In this document: one piece after another, positions 17,616 to 26,693 of the stretch
Layout: every line of letters begins with the position of its first letter
Position numbering within the stretch: the stretch's first letter is position 1
Origin: Rubrivivax sp.
GTDB taxonomy: Bacteria > Pseudomonadota > Gammaproteobacteria > Burkholderiales > Burkholderiaceae_C
Assembly (NCBI GenBank): GCA_020852865.1
Contig: JADYZZ010000026.1
Coordinates: forward strand, 1-64,000
Reading direction: 5' to 3'
Length of the DNA: 64,000 nt
Made by a program: the position numbers and the translations under genes
The notes under the pieces: generated by a model
Told to the model about the DNA's origin: nothing
Databases searched by the model: none
The model's input: the letters and a program-made list of their open reading frames with translations, nothing else

Positions 17616-18796
17616 ATCGTTTCCTCTCCCGCCTGAGCGCACGCGCGTTCACCCTCGCCCTCGTCCTCGCCTGCGCCGCCGCCGGTGCGATCGCGCAGGC
17701 GCCGCAGCCGCCCGAGATCGCCGCACGCCAGTACATCCTGCTCGACCTCGCCAGCGGTCAGGTGCTGGCCGAGCGCGACGCCGACGCGCCGGCCGACCCG
17801 GCCTCGCTCACCAAGCTGATGACGGCCTACCTCGTGTTCAACGCGATCCGCGACGGCAAGCTCGGCCTCGAGCAGACCCTGCCGGTGAGCAGGCGCGCCT
17901 GGGACGAGCGCAAGGGCGGCGCCTCGGTCATGTTCGTCGACACGACGATGACGCCCAAGGTGAGCGAGCTGCTGCGCGGCCTGATCGTGCAAAGCGGCAA
18001 CGACGCCGCGGTGGCGCTGGCCGAGGGCGTGAGCGGTACGGTGGAGAACTTCGTCGCGGCGATGAACCGCCAGGCTGCGGCCTGGGGCCTGAAGAACACC
18101 CAGTTCAAGAACGTGACCGGAATGCCCGAGCGCGGCCACCACAGCAGCGCACGCGACATCGCCGTCGTGGCCTCGAAGATCATCGCCGAGCACCCGCCGT
18201 TCTATCCGCTGTACTCGATGCGCCAGTACACCTACAACCACATCAAGCAGGACAACCGCAACCTGCTGCTCGGACGCGACCCGAGTGTCGACGGCATGAA
18301 GACCGGCTACACCGAGACCGCCGGCTACTGCCTGGTGGCCAGCAGCGTGCGCGACATGCCCAACGGGCGGCGCCGGCTGCTGTCGGTGGTGCTCGGCACC
18401 GATTCGCGCGAAGCACGCGCGGCCGAGAGCCAGAAGCTGCTGGCCTGGGGCTGGCAGGCCTGGGACGCGGTCCGCCTGGTGGAAGCGGGCAAGACCGTCG
18501 CCACCGCGCCGGTGTGGAAGGGCAGCGTCTCCGAGGCCAGGCTCGTGGCCGACACGCAGGGCGGCGCGCTCTACGTCACCGTGCCCAAGGGCGAAGGCGA
18601 GCGCCTGCGCACGACGATCGAACGCAGCGACCCGCTGCTCGCGCCGCTGGTGCAGGGCCAGCGCGTGGGCACGATCAAGGTGACGACGGCCGGCGGCACG
18701 CCGGTGGCCAGCCTGCCCCTCGTGGTGCAGCAGCCGGTCGCGCTGGCCGGCTTCTTCGGCCGCACCTGGGACGCGATCCGGCTGTGGATCAAGTGA
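17612..18796 (+). CDS. dacA: D-alanyl-D-alanine carboxypeptidase (PBP5/6 family)
   Basis: Periplasmic low-molecular-weight penicillin-binding protein (394 residues) trimming the terminal D-Ala from peptidoglycan stems. Signal peptide about residues 1-29 (cleavage near AIA-QA). Active-site motifs: SLTK 65-68, SGN 128-130, KTG 230-232. A beta-rich PBP5-type C-terminal domain and an amphipathic membrane-contact helix (GFFGRTWDAIRLWIK) follow. Its end overlaps the convergent TauE/SafE gene by eight bases. Confidence 0.93.
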   Translation: MNRFLSRLSARAFTLALVLACAAAGAIAQAPQPPEIAARQYILLDLASGQVLAERDADAPADPASLTKLMTAYLVFNAIRDGKLGLEQTLPVSRRAWDERKGGASVMFVDTTMTPKVSELLRGLIVQSGNDAAVALAEGVSGTVENFVAAMNRQAAAWGLKNTQFKNVTGMPERGHHSSARDIAVVASKIIAEHPPFYPLYSMRQYTYNHIKQDNRNLLLGRDPSVDGMKTGYTETAGYCLVASSVRDMPNGRRRLLSVVLGTDSREARAAESQKLLAWGWQAWDAVRLVEAGKTVATAPVWKGSVSEARLVADTQGGALYVTVPKGEGERLRTTIERSDPLLAPLVQGQRVGTIKVTTAGGTPVASLPLVVQQPVALAGFFGRTWDAIRLWIK

Positions 18797-19556
18797 CGAG
18801 CGCGGCGCGCAGCGCGGGGATCGCGTCGTACAGCAGCTTGCCGCCGGTGAGCACCATGCCGGCGACGAAGATGCGCTCGAACCAGGCGCGCGAGATGCGC
18901 CGCGCGATGCGCACGCCCAGCCACACGCCGATCGGCACCGCCGGCGCGAGCGCGAGCGCGGTGGCGAGGTTGGCCGCGTCGACGAGTCCGAGCCAGGCGT
19001 AAGGCACCCACTTCGCGAGATTGATGGCGGCGAAGAACACCGACAAGGTGGCCGTGAAGACGATCGGCTCGAGCCCGAGCGGCAGCAGGTAAAAGCCGAT
19101 CGGCGGCCCACCGGCATGGGCGACGAAGCTGGTGAAGCCCGACAGAGCCGCCAGCATCCGCCCCAGGCCCGGCGACAGCGCGCGCGCCGCGCCGCGCTGC
19201 AAGGCGAACACGCGCAACGCGGCGAACACGAGTGAGATCACCCCCACCAGCCCGGCCACCAGCGCCGGCGCCACCCAGCGAAACAGAGCCGCGCCGGCCA
19301 GCGTGCCGGCCAGCCCGGCCGGCAGCAGCCGCCCGAGCAAGGTCCGGTCGGCCTGACGCAGCAGCGCCGCCACGCCCAACGCGTCGAGCAGCGCGAGCAG
19401 CGGCAGCAAGACGGCTGCGGCCTGGGGCACCGGCACCGCAAACGCCATCAGCGGCACCGCCAGCGCGCCGAAGCCGGCACCGAAGCCGCTCTTGGAAACG
19501 CCCAGCAGCATCACCGCCGGAATGGCGACGGCGTAGAACGCGGGGTCGGTGATCAT
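18789..19556 (-). CDS. TauE/SafE family anion permease
   Basis: Inner-membrane protein of 255 residues with about eight hydrophobic segments. The N-terminal GVSKSGFGAGFGALAVPLMAF and the mid-chain GGPPIGFYLLPLG repeat are typical of TauE/SafE (DUF81), thought to move sulfite, sulfoacetate or related organic anions. ATG at 19556 gives MITDPAFYAVAIPAV. It is convergent with dacA and divergent from the DUF1841 gene. Confidence 0.85.
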   Translation of the reverse strand: MITDPAFYAVAIPAVMLLGVSKSGFGAGFGALAVPLMAFAVPVPQAAAVLLPLLALLDALGVAALLRQADRTLLGRLLPAGLAGTLAGAALFRWVAPALVAGLVGVISLVFAALRVFALQRGAARALSPGLGRMLAALSGFTSFVAHAGGPPIGFYLLPLGLEPIVFTATLSVFFAAINLAKWVPYAWLGLVDAANLATALALAPAVPIGVWLGVRIARRISRAWFERIFVAGMVLTGGKLLYDAIPALRAALVT

Positions 19557-19565
19557 GCGGCGGGC

Positions 19566-19571
19566 GACAAT
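19566..19571 (+). promoter_or_regulatory. possible -10 element, near-leaderless DUF1841 mRNA
   Basis: GACAAT ends six bases before the GTG at 19578, so a transcript from here would start about at the initiation codon. No -35 box stands out. Confidence 0.3.
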
Positions 19572-19577
19572 TCTGCG

Positions 19578-20009
19578 GTGTTCCAGCCCAGCCCGGCCGA
19601 CGTGCGGCGCTTCTTCTGTGCGGCCTACGCACGCACGCGCGCGGGCGCACCCCTCGAGCCGATACAGGCCCTGGCCGCACGCTGGATCGAAGAACACCCC
19701 GAGTACCACGGAGACCTCGCCGACGAGCCCGCTGCGCTGGCCGCCGAGTACCGCGTCGAGCGCGGCCGCACCAACCCGTTCCTGCACCTGTCGATGCACC
19801 TGACGATCGACGAGCAGTCGAGCATCGACCAGCCGGCGGGCATCCGTGCCGCCGTGCAGCGCCTGGCCGCCCGCCTGGGCTCGCTGCACGCGGCGCACCA
19901 CGTGGTGATGGAATGCCTGGGCGAGATGCTGTGGACGGCACAGCGCAGCGGCCTGCCGCCCGACGGCCAGGCCTACGTCGAGGCCGTGCGCACGCGCGCC
20001 GGCCGCTGA
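19578..20009 (+). CDS. DUF1841 family protein
   Basis: Conserved proteobacterial protein of unknown function, 143 residues. The family signature EHPEYH near residue 39 and NPFLHLSMHLTIDEQ in the middle are present, followed by HHVVMECLGEMLW. Predicted soluble and mostly helical. A GTG start gives MFQPSPADVRRFF. The HxxxH and HH groupings suggest metal binding, but that is only inference. Confidence 0.85.
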   Translation: MFQPSPADVRRFFCAAYARTRAGAPLEPIQALAARWIEEHPEYHGDLADEPAALAAEYRVERGRTNPFLHLSMHLTIDEQSSIDQPAGIRAAVQRLAARLGSLHAAHHVVMECLGEMLWTAQRSGLPPDGQAYVEAVRTRAGR

Positions 20010-20165
20010 TCGCAGCCCCGAGGTTTCCCTGATCGCCGCCGCGCGGGCGCGGCAACGGGGTCCGGTTTCCGTACAGTTCGGCCCCATTGCGCGCAGCCCC
20101 GCGGCGGCCCCGCAGGCGCTGCCTGCCGCCGGGATCGGCCGCGCACGCACAGCGAGGAGAACCTG

Positions 20166-20771
20166 GTGAATGCATGGCTGGCTCTGGCGCGGGCGATCGA
20201 CCGCATGAGCGAATGGGTGGGCCGCTGGCTCGCCTGGCTCGTGCTGGCGGCGGTGCTGATCAGCGCCGCCAATGCCTCGGTGCGCAAGGCGTTCAACGTC
20301 AGCTCGAACGCCTATCTCGAGATCCAGTGGTACCTGTTCGCCGCCGTGTTCCTGCTCGCGGCCGGCTATACGCTGTTGCGCCAGGAGCATGTCAGGATCG
20401 ACGTGCTGCTGGCGCGCTTTTCCCGACGCACGCAGGCTGCGGTCGAGGCCGCCTGCCTGGTGCTGTTCCTGCTGCCGTTCTGCCTGAGCGTGATCGACCT
20501 GGCGGTCCCGCTCGTGCTCAACGCCTGGCGCACCGGCGAGATGTCCAACAACGCCGGCGGCCTGATCCGCTGGCCGGTGTACGCGCTGGTGCCGATCGGC
20601 TTCACGCTGCTTCTGCTGCAGGGCGTGAGCGAGTTCATCAAGCGCATCGCCTTCCTGATGGGACGCGCGCCCGACCCGGGCCGCAAGCAGCAGACCCGGA
20701 GCGCGGAGGAGGAACTGGCCGATGTCATCCGGGCGCGCGCCGCCGGGGCCGCCGAGGGGGCCGACAAGTGA
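20166..20771 (+). CDS. dctQ: TRAP transporter small permease (DctQ)
   Basis: Small membrane subunit of a tripartite ATP-independent periplasmic importer, 201 residues with four hydrophobic segments. The family block EIQWYLFAAVFLLAAGYTLLRQEHVRIDVL is recognisable between about residues 48 and 80. The GTG start at 20166 follows GAGGAGAACCT. The last 30 residues are charged and cytosolic. Its TGA overlaps the dctM GTG, indicating coupling. Confidence 0.92.
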   Translation: MNAWLALARAIDRMSEWVGRWLAWLVLAAVLISAANASVRKAFNVSSNAYLEIQWYLFAAVFLLAAGYTLLRQEHVRIDVLLARFSRRTQAAVEAACLVLFLLPFCLSVIDLAVPLVLNAWRTGEMSNNAGGLIRWPVYALVPIGFTLLLLQGVSEFIKRIAFLMGRAPDPGRKQQTRSAEEELADVIRARAAGAAEGADK

Positions 20772-22504
20772 TCGAATTCGTCTCGGCCAACATGGCCCCG
20801 ATCATGTTCGCGGGGCTGATCCTGTTCCTGCTGGTGGGTTTCTCGGTCGCCTTCTCGCTCGCCGCCTGCGGGCTGTTCTTCGGCATGGTCGGCGTCGAGC
20901 TCGGCCTCCTGCCGGCCTCGCTCATGCAGGCGCTGCCGCTGCGCATCTTCGGCATCATGGCCAACGACACGCTGCTGGCCATCCCCTTCTTCACGTTCAT
21001 GGGGTTGATCCTCGAACGCTCGGGCATGGCCGAGGACCTGCTCGACACCATCGGCCAGCTCTTCGGTCCGGTGCGCGGCGGCCTGGCCTTCGCGGTGATC
21101 GTCGTCGGCGCCATGCTCGCCGCCACCACCGGCGTGGTGGCGGCCTCGGTGATTTCGATGGGGCTGATCTCGCTGCCCATCATGCTGCGCTACGGCTACG
21201 ACCGCCGCGTCGCCTCGGGCGTGATCGCGGCTTCGGGGACGCTGGCGCAGATCATCCCGCCCTCGCTCGTGCTGATCGTGCTGGCCGACCAGCTCGGCCA
21301 GAGCGTGGGCGCGCTGTACAAGGGCGCCTTCGTGCCCGGCTTCGTGCTCACGGCGCTGTACTTGGGCTACGTCGTCGCCGTCAGCTTCGTGCGCCCGCAG
21401 TTCGTGCCGGCGCTGCCGCCCGAGGCGCGCACGATCCGCGAGCCCGACGGCAGGTCGGGCCTGCCTTCGCTGGCCCTGCTGTTCGTCGCGTCGACCGCAC
21501 TGGCGCTGTGGTACGCGCACACCCGGCCGCAGACCACCCCGACCGACGAGCTGATCGTCGTGTCGATGTGCGTGGGCGTCGGCGTGGCGTTCGCGCTGGC
21601 GGTGCTCAACCGGCTGTCGCGCCTCGGTCTGCTGTCGCGCATGGCCGAGCGCGTGACCTTCGTGCTGATCCCGCCGCTGGCGCTGATCTTCCTCGTGCTC
21701 GGAACGATCTTCCTCGGCATCGCCACGCCCACCGAAGGCGGCGCGATGGGTGCCGTGGGCGCGCTCGTGATGGCCGTCGCGCGCCGCCGGCTCGACCTCA
21801 AGCTGCTCAGGCAGGCGATGGACGCGACCATGAAGCTCTCGTGCTTCGTCGTCTTCATCCTGATCGGCTCGACCGTGTTCAGCCTGTCGTTCCAGGGCGT
21901 CGACGGCGCGAAGTGGGTCGAGCACCTGCTCGGCGGCCTGCCCGGCGGGCCGCTGGGCTTCCTCGTCGTCGTCAACCTCCTCGTCTTCCTGCTCGCGTTC
22001 TTCCTCGACTTCTTCGAGCTCAGCTTCATCGTCGTGCCGCTGATCGGCCCGGTGGCCATCAAGCTCGGCATCGACCCGGTGTGGTTCGGCGTGCTGCTGG
22101 CCGTGAACATGCAGACCTCGTTCATGCACCCGCCGTTCGGCTTCGCCCTGTTCTATCTGCGCAGCGTGGCGCCGGCCGACGACTATGTCGACCGCATCAC
22201 CGGCAAGCGTCTGCAGAAGGTGACGATCGGCCAGATCTACTGGGGCGCGGTGCCCTTCGTGCTGATCCAGATCGTGATGGTGGCGCTGATCATCGCCTTC
22301 CCCGGCCTCGTCACGCGCGACACCAACGCAGCGGCGGCCGGCAACCTCGACCTGCTGCAAAAGGAGGTCGAGCGCGAGCAACGCCAGGAAGGCGGCAAGC
22401 CCGAGCCGCAGCTTCCCGCGGCCGACGGCAAGAGCCAGCCCGCCGCCGAGGATCCGATGGACGCAATCCGGCGCGCCAACGAGCAGGACAAGCAGAAGAA
22501 GTAG
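20768..22504 (+). CDS. dctM: TRAP transporter large permease (DctM)
   Basis: Large membrane subunit of the TRAP importer (578 residues; about 430-600 is usual for this subgroup). Multiple hydrophobic segments; family blocks include GMAEDLLDTIGQLFGPVRGG, IIPPSLVLIVLAD, IATPTEGGAMGA and MQTSFMHPPFGFALFYLR. It is expected to use an ion gradient to import an organic acid. The C-terminal 55 residues form a charged cytosolic tail not present in all members. GTG start inside the dctQ stop. Confidence 0.93.
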   Translation: MIEFVSANMAPIMFAGLILFLLVGFSVAFSLAACGLFFGMVGVELGLLPASLMQALPLRIFGIMANDTLLAIPFFTFMGLILERSGMAEDLLDTIGQLFGPVRGGLAFAVIVVGAMLAATTGVVAASVISMGLISLPIMLRYGYDRRVASGVIAASGTLAQIIPPSLVLIVLADQLGQSVGALYKGAFVPGFVLTALYLGYVVAVSFVRPQFVPALPPEARTIREPDGRSGLPSLALLFVASTALALWYAHTRPQTTPTDELIVVSMCVGVGVAFALAVLNRLSRLGLLSRMAERVTFVLIPPLALIFLVLGTIFLGIATPTEGGAMGAVGALVMAVARRRLDLKLLRQAMDATMKLSCFVVFILIGSTVFSLSFQGVDGAKWVEHLLGGLPGGPLGFLVVVNLLVFLLAFFLDFFELSFIVVPLIGPVAIKLGIDPVWFGVLLAVNMQTSFMHPPFGFALFYLRSVAPADDYVDRITGKRLQKVTIGQIYWGAVPFVLIQIVMVALIIAFPGLVTRDTNAAAAGNLDLLQKEVEREQRQEGGKPEPQLPAADGKSQPAAEDPMDAIRRANEQDKQKK

Positions 22505-22600
22505 CGCGGCACCGGCGCGAGGCAGCCGCCGCCGGCATGGCGTCGCGCCCATCGGGCGCGCGGCGCGCAAGCGGCCGGCGCAGCGGCCGCGCCGAGAAGA

Positions 22601-22622
22601 AAGGCCCCGCACGCGGGGCCTT
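22601..22622 (-). terminator. hairpin terminator between dctM and dctP
   Basis: AAGGCCCCGC pairs with GCGGGGCCTT around a minimal loop, between the converging dctM and dctP genes. On the minus strand the stem is followed by TTTCTTCTC, so it best serves dctP; it may also stop dctM transcripts. Confidence 0.65.
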
Positions 22623-22658
22623 CGTCGTTGCAGCGCGGCCGCTCGGCCGCTCGGCCGC

Positions 22659-23741
22659 TCACAGGCGCTGCGCCTGCATGAAGTCGTCGAAGCCGGCCTC
22701 GGTGAAGCGGAACCACAGGTTCTCGTCGCGCCGGAAGGTGGCGAAGTCCTCGTAGATCTTCTTCCAATTGGGGTTGCTCGTCGACAGCTCGCTGTACAGC
22801 GCCATCGCTTCCTTGAACGCGGCGTCCATCATCTCCTTGGGGAAGCGGAACAGCTTGATGCCCGAGGCCACCATGCGCTTGAGCGCCGCCGGGTTGCGCG
22901 CGTCGTACTTGGCCTGCATGTCGACATGGGCATGGCTGGCCGAGGCCTCGACCGCGGCCTTGTACTCCGAGGACAGGCTGTTCCAGGCCTTGTCGTTGAT
23001 GAAGAAGTCGAGCTCCGGGCCGCCTTCCCACCAGCCCGGGTAGGCGTAGTTGGGAGCGACCTTGCCCAGCCCGAGCTTCTCGTCGTCGTACGGGCCCACC
23101 CACTCGGCGGCGTCGATCGTCCCCTTTTCCAGCGCCTGGTAGATCTCGCCGCCGGGGATGTTCTGCGGCACGCCGCCGATGCGCTCGAGCACCTTGCCGC
23201 CGAAGCCGCCGATGCGCATCTTCAGGCCCTTGAGATCGGCCAGGCTCTTGATCTCCTTGCGGAAGAAGCCGCCCATCTGCGCGCCGGTGTTGCCGCCGGG
23301 AAGGTTGATGAAGTTGTACTGCCGGTAGAACTCGCGCATCAGCTTCATGCCGTTGCCTTCGTACATCCAGGCGGTCATCTGGCGCGAGTTCAGGCCGAAG
23401 GGAATCGCACAGCCGAGCGCGAAGACGGGGTCCTTGCCGAAGAAGTAGTACGGCGCGGTGTGCGCCATCTCGATGGTGCCGTTCTGCACGCCGTCGACGA
23501 CGCCGAAGGCGGGCATCAGTTCGCCCGCCGCGTGCGTGCTGATCTGGAACTTGCCGCCCGTGATGTCGCTCAGCTTCTTCGCGAAGACCTCGGCCGCGCC
23601 CCAGATGGTGTCGAGCGACTTCGGGAAGCTCGATGCCAGGCGCCAGCGGATGTTGGCCTGTGCATGCACCAGCGCGGGCGCCATGCCGGCGGCGAGCACG
23701 CCCGCGATGCCGGCGCCTTGGACGAATGAACGACGTTCCAT
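22659..23741 (-). CDS. dctP: TRAP transporter substrate-binding protein (DctP)
   Basis: Periplasmic binding protein of 360 residues. The N-terminus MERRSFVQGAGIAGVLAAG has a twin-arginine-like motif and a cleavable signal of about 27 residues. WRLASSFPKSLDTIWGAAEVFA and GGFGGKVLERIGGVPQNIPGGEIYQAL place it in the subgroup that includes the alpha-keto-acid binder TakP; AAEWVGPYDDEKLGL covers the ligand pocket. It faces dctQM convergently and is the natural third component. Confidence 0.92.
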   Translation of the reverse strand: MERRSFVQGAGIAGVLAAGMAPALVHAQANIRWRLASSFPKSLDTIWGAAEVFAKKLSDITGGKFQISTHAAGELMPAFGVVDGVQNGTIEMAHTAPYYFFGKDPVFALGCAIPFGLNSRQMTAWMYEGNGMKLMREFYRQYNFINLPGGNTGAQMGGFFRKEIKSLADLKGLKMRIGGFGGKVLERIGGVPQNIPGGEIYQALEKGTIDAAEWVGPYDDEKLGLGKVAPNYAYPGWWEGGPELDFFINDKAWNSLSSEYKAAVEASASHAHVDMQAKYDARNPAALKRMVASGIKLFRFPKEMMDAAFKEAMALYSELSTSNPNWKKIYEDFATFRRDENLWFRFTEAGFDDFMQAQRL

Positions 23742-23797
23742 CGATGTCTCCTGTGCGATTGGGTCGGCGGAACCGAAATGCCGACGAAAGCGCGCGG

Positions 23798-23803
23798 ATT
23801 CTA
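23798..23803 (-). promoter_or_regulatory. possible -10 element for dctP
   Basis: The minus strand reads TAGAAT, about 57 bases upstream of the dctP ATG; a normal ribosome site (AGGAGA) precedes that ATG. No clear -35 box. Confidence 0.35.
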
Positions 23804-23937
23804 GGAGTCGCCCTCGGGCGGGCCCGGCCGGGTTTTCCCGCTGCGCCGCGCCTGTGCCCTGCGCGCGCCCATGCTCTGGCGGCTCGGCGCGCCGTCGGCC
23901 CCGGCCGCGCAGCGACGTCGCGGCGGCGATGCCGCGC

Positions 23938-25311
23938 TCAGGCGCCCGCCAGCTTCATGCGCGCGACGAGCACCGAGCCGACCGTCTTGCTGCCCTGCGT
24001 GTAGGCGTCGGCGCCGATGGCGACGATGTCGTCGAACATGCGGCGCAGGTTGCCGGCGATCGTGACCTCGTGCACCGGGTGCACGATGCGGCCGCGCTCG
24101 ACCCAGAAGCCGGCCGCGCCGCGCGAGTAGTCGCCGGTGACGCCGTTGACGCCCTGACCCATCAGCTCGGTGACGAAGAGCCCGCGGTCGAGCTTGCGCA
24201 GCATCGCCTCCAGATCGTCCTCGGGACGCGTCAGGCGGCTCGCGAGGCGCAGGTTGTGCGCGCCGCCGGCGTGCCCGGTGGTGCGCAGGCCGAGCTTGCG
24301 CGCCGAGTAGCTGCTGAGGAACCAGCCCTGCACGACGCCGGCATCGACGACGCGCCGCGCCCGCGTGCGCACGCCCTCGTCGTCGAACGGCGCGCTGCCG
24401 CGGCCCTTGGGCTGGTGCGGGTCCTCGTCGAGGTCGACATGCGCGGCGAACACGCGCTGACCGAGGCTGTCGGGCAGGAAGCTCGCCTTGCGGTACAGCG
24501 ACGCGCCCGACACCGCCTGCACGAACGCTCCCAGCAGCCCGGCGGCCACGGGGGCCTCGAACAGCACCGGCACCTCGCCGGTGACCACGCGCCGCGACGT
24601 CAGGCGCGCCAGCGCGCGCTCGGCCGCGTAGCGGCCCACCGCCTCGGGCGCGGCCAGCTCGTGCGCGTCGCGCATCGAGCTGTGCCAGGCGTCGCGCTGC
24701 ATCTCGCGCCCCTTCGAGGCGATCGGCGCCACCGACAGGTAGTGGCGCGAGCTGGCGTAGCCGCCGCGAAAGCCGCGCGTGTTGCCGGCCCAGAAATGCG
24801 CCTGCTGCGCCGACACGCCGGCACCTTCGGAGTTGGTGATGCGCGCGCTGGCGGCGAAGGCCGCCGCCTCGCAGCGACGGGCCAGTTCGGTGGCCGCCTC
24901 GGCGTCGATGTCCCAGGGATGGAACAGGTCGAGGTCGTGCGCCGCCTCCGCGGGCGTCGCGAGGTCCTCGGCGTCGGGCAGGCCGGCGGCCGGGTCGTCG
25001 GCGGTGAAGCGCGCGATGTCGTAGGCCGCGCGCACGGTGCGGCCGATCGCCTCGGGCGAGAAGTCCGAGCTGCTGGCGCTGCCGCGGCGCTTGTCGATGT
25101 AGACGCCGACGCCGAGCGACTTGTCGCGGTTGCGCTCGACGTTCTCGAGCTCGCCCTTGCGCACCGAGACCGACAGGCCGACGCCCTCGCTCACCTCGAC
25201 GCCGGCATCGCTGGCGCCGAGCCGGCGCGCCTCGGCCAGCGTATCCTCGACCATCTGCTGGAACTGCGCGCGCGAGAAGGCGAAGCCGCGTTCGGCACGG
25301 GGATCGGTCAT
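23938..25311 (-). CDS. pmbA: metalloprotease PmbA (TldE)
   Basis: PmbA/TldE-type subunit of the TldD/TldE protease, which matures some modified peptides and degrades antitoxins in E. coli. It has 457 residues, the usual length. The start MTDPRAERGFAFSRAQFQQMVED aligns with the family. Recognisable blocks are NVERNRDKSLGVGVY, the ITNSEGAGVS region and the C-terminal VNGVTGDYSRGAAGFWVERG and NLRRMFDDIVAIG. No tldD is in this window. Divergent from darP. Confidence 0.94.
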   Translation of the reverse strand: MTDPRAERGFAFSRAQFQQMVEDTLAEARRLGASDAGVEVSEGVGLSVSVRKGELENVERNRDKSLGVGVYIDKRRGSASSSDFSPEAIGRTVRAAYDIARFTADDPAAGLPDAEDLATPAEAAHDLDLFHPWDIDAEAATELARRCEAAAFAASARITNSEGAGVSAQQAHFWAGNTRGFRGGYASSRHYLSVAPIASKGREMQRDAWHSSMRDAHELAAPEAVGRYAAERALARLTSRRVVTGEVPVLFEAPVAAGLLGAFVQAVSGASLYRKASFLPDSLGQRVFAAHVDLDEDPHQPKGRGSAPFDDEGVRTRARRVVDAGVVQGWFLSSYSARKLGLRTTGHAGGAHNLRLASRLTRPEDDLEAMLRKLDRGLFVTELMGQGVNGVTGDYSRGAAGFWVERGRIVHPVHEVTIAGNLRRMFDDIVAIGADAYTQGSKTVGSVLVARMKLAGA

Positions 25312-25402
25312 CGGCGGCCTCGGAGACGGAACAAGGGAGGACAGGGACGGGCAAGCGCCGCGCGCGGCGGGCCGCGACGACGAACCGTCGCCAGGCCGCT
25401 CG

Positions 25403-25408
25403 TATGAT
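25403..25408 (+). promoter_or_regulatory. possible -10 element for darP-mog
   Basis: TATGAT, five of six matches, 38 bases before the darP ATG in the pmbA-darP divergent gap. No distinct -35 box is visible. Confidence 0.4.
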
Positions 25409-25446
25409 AGCGACGCCCTTCCCCGCAAGACGCCCAGCCCAGCCCG

Positions 25447-26004
25447 ATGAGCCGACGCGCCGCACCGCACCGCGGTCTCGACCTCCACGACGGCGACGAC
25501 GACGACGGTCAGGCGGCGCGCCCGAGCAAGACCGGGCGCAAGCGCGAGGCGCAGGCCGCGCAGGAGCTCGGGCTCGAACTGGCTTCGCTGCCGCCCGATC
25601 GGCTGGCCGCCATCGCGCTGCCCGAGGCGCTGCGCGAGGCGATCGACGCCTACCGGCGCACGAAGTCGCACGAGGGGCGCCGGCGCCAGCTGCAGTATGT
25701 CGGCAAGCTGATGCGCAGCGCCGACGAAGCGGCGCTGCGCGAGGCGCTCGCCGCGGCCACGCTCGGCTCGGCGCGCGCGACGCTGGCCCTGCACGAAGCC
25801 GAGCGCTGGCGTGCCGAGCTGCTGGCCGACGATGCCGCGCTCGTGCGCTGGCTCCAGGCCAACCCGGACAGCGACGGCGAGCAGTTGCGCCGGCTGGTCC
25901 AGGCCGCGCGGCGCGACGCCGCCGGCGTCGCCGCCGGCGTGCGCCAGCCGCCGAGCCTGCGCGCGCTGTACCGCTTCATCCGACCGAGAATCGAGGCACC
26001 ATGA
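25447..26004 (+). CDS. darP: ribosome-associated protein DarP (YjgA/DUF615)
   Basis: Small-subunit and 50S maturation factor family (YjgA), 185 residues. After a charged N-terminus comes PSKTGRKREAQAAQELGLELASL, then the ALREAIDAYRRTKSHEGRRRQLQYVGKLMR block that defines the family. Divergent from pmbA, as in many proteobacteria where pmbA and yjgA are neighbours. Its stop overlaps the mog start by ATGA. Confidence 0.92.
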   Translation: MSRRAAPHRGLDLHDGDDDDGQAARPSKTGRKREAQAAQELGLELASLPPDRLAAIALPEALREAIDAYRRTKSHEGRRRQLQYVGKLMRSADEAALREALAAATLGSARATLALHEAERWRAELLADDAALVRWLQANPDSDGEQLRRLVQAARRDAAGVAAGVRQPPSLRALYRFIRPRIEAP

Positions 26005-26591
26005 ACGATCACGACCGCGTGCGCATCGGCCTGGTTTCGGTCAGCGACCGCGCCAGCGCGGGCACCTACGAGGACAAGGGCATTCCGGCGCTCGAGGAGT
26101 GGCTCGGCCGTGCGCTGAAGAACCCGGTGCAATGGCAACGCCGGCTCGTTCCCGACGAACAGGAGCGCATCGGCGCGGCCTTGATCGAACTGGTCGACGA
26201 GGCGCAGTGCGACCTCGTCTTCACCACCGGCGGCACCGGCCCGGCGCCGCGCGACGTCACGCCCGAAGCCACCCTGGCCGTGGCGCACAAGGTGCTGCCC
26301 GGCTTCGGCGAGCAGATGCGCCAGGTGAGCCTGGCCTTCGTACCCACCGCGATCCTGTCGCGCCAGGTGGCGGTGATCCGCGGCCGCGCACTGATCGTCA
26401 ACCTGCCGGGGCAGCCCAGGTCGATCGCCGAGACGCTGGCCGGCCTGCCCGAGCGCAACCCGCCGGTGCACGGCATCTTCAGCGCCGTGCCCTACTGCAT
26501 CGACCTCGTCGGCGGCCCCTACCTGGAAACGCACGACGAGGTATGCCGGGCCTTCCGCCCGAAGTCCGCCCAGCGCCGCGCGCACGGCTGA
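26001..26591 (+). CDS. mog: molybdopterin adenylyltransferase
   Basis: Adenylates molybdopterin before molybdenum insertion; 196 residues, the usual length for MogA. It begins RIGLVSVSDRASAGTYEDKG and carries the MoaB/Mog signature FTTGGTGPAPRDVTPEAT. ALIVNLPGQPRSIAETL lies near the C-terminus. ATGA overlap with darP implies coupling. No other molybdenum-cofactor gene is in the window. Confidence 0.95.
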   Translation: MNDHDRVRIGLVSVSDRASAGTYEDKGIPALEEWLGRALKNPVQWQRRLVPDEQERIGAALIELVDEAQCDLVFTTGGTGPAPRDVTPEATLAVAHKVLPGFGEQMRQVSLAFVPTAILSRQVAVIRGRALIVNLPGQPRSIAETLAGLPERNPPVHGIFSAVPYCIDLVGGPYLETHDEVCRAFRPKSAQRRAHG

Positions 26592-26693
26592 TCGCCCCGC
26601 CGCTGCCGGCCGCCCGGTCGCGGGCGGGCTCTTGCGGAAGCGCCGAGCGCACGCACATAGCGTGGGTGGGGCTGTCCGGAAGGCAGGTTCGGC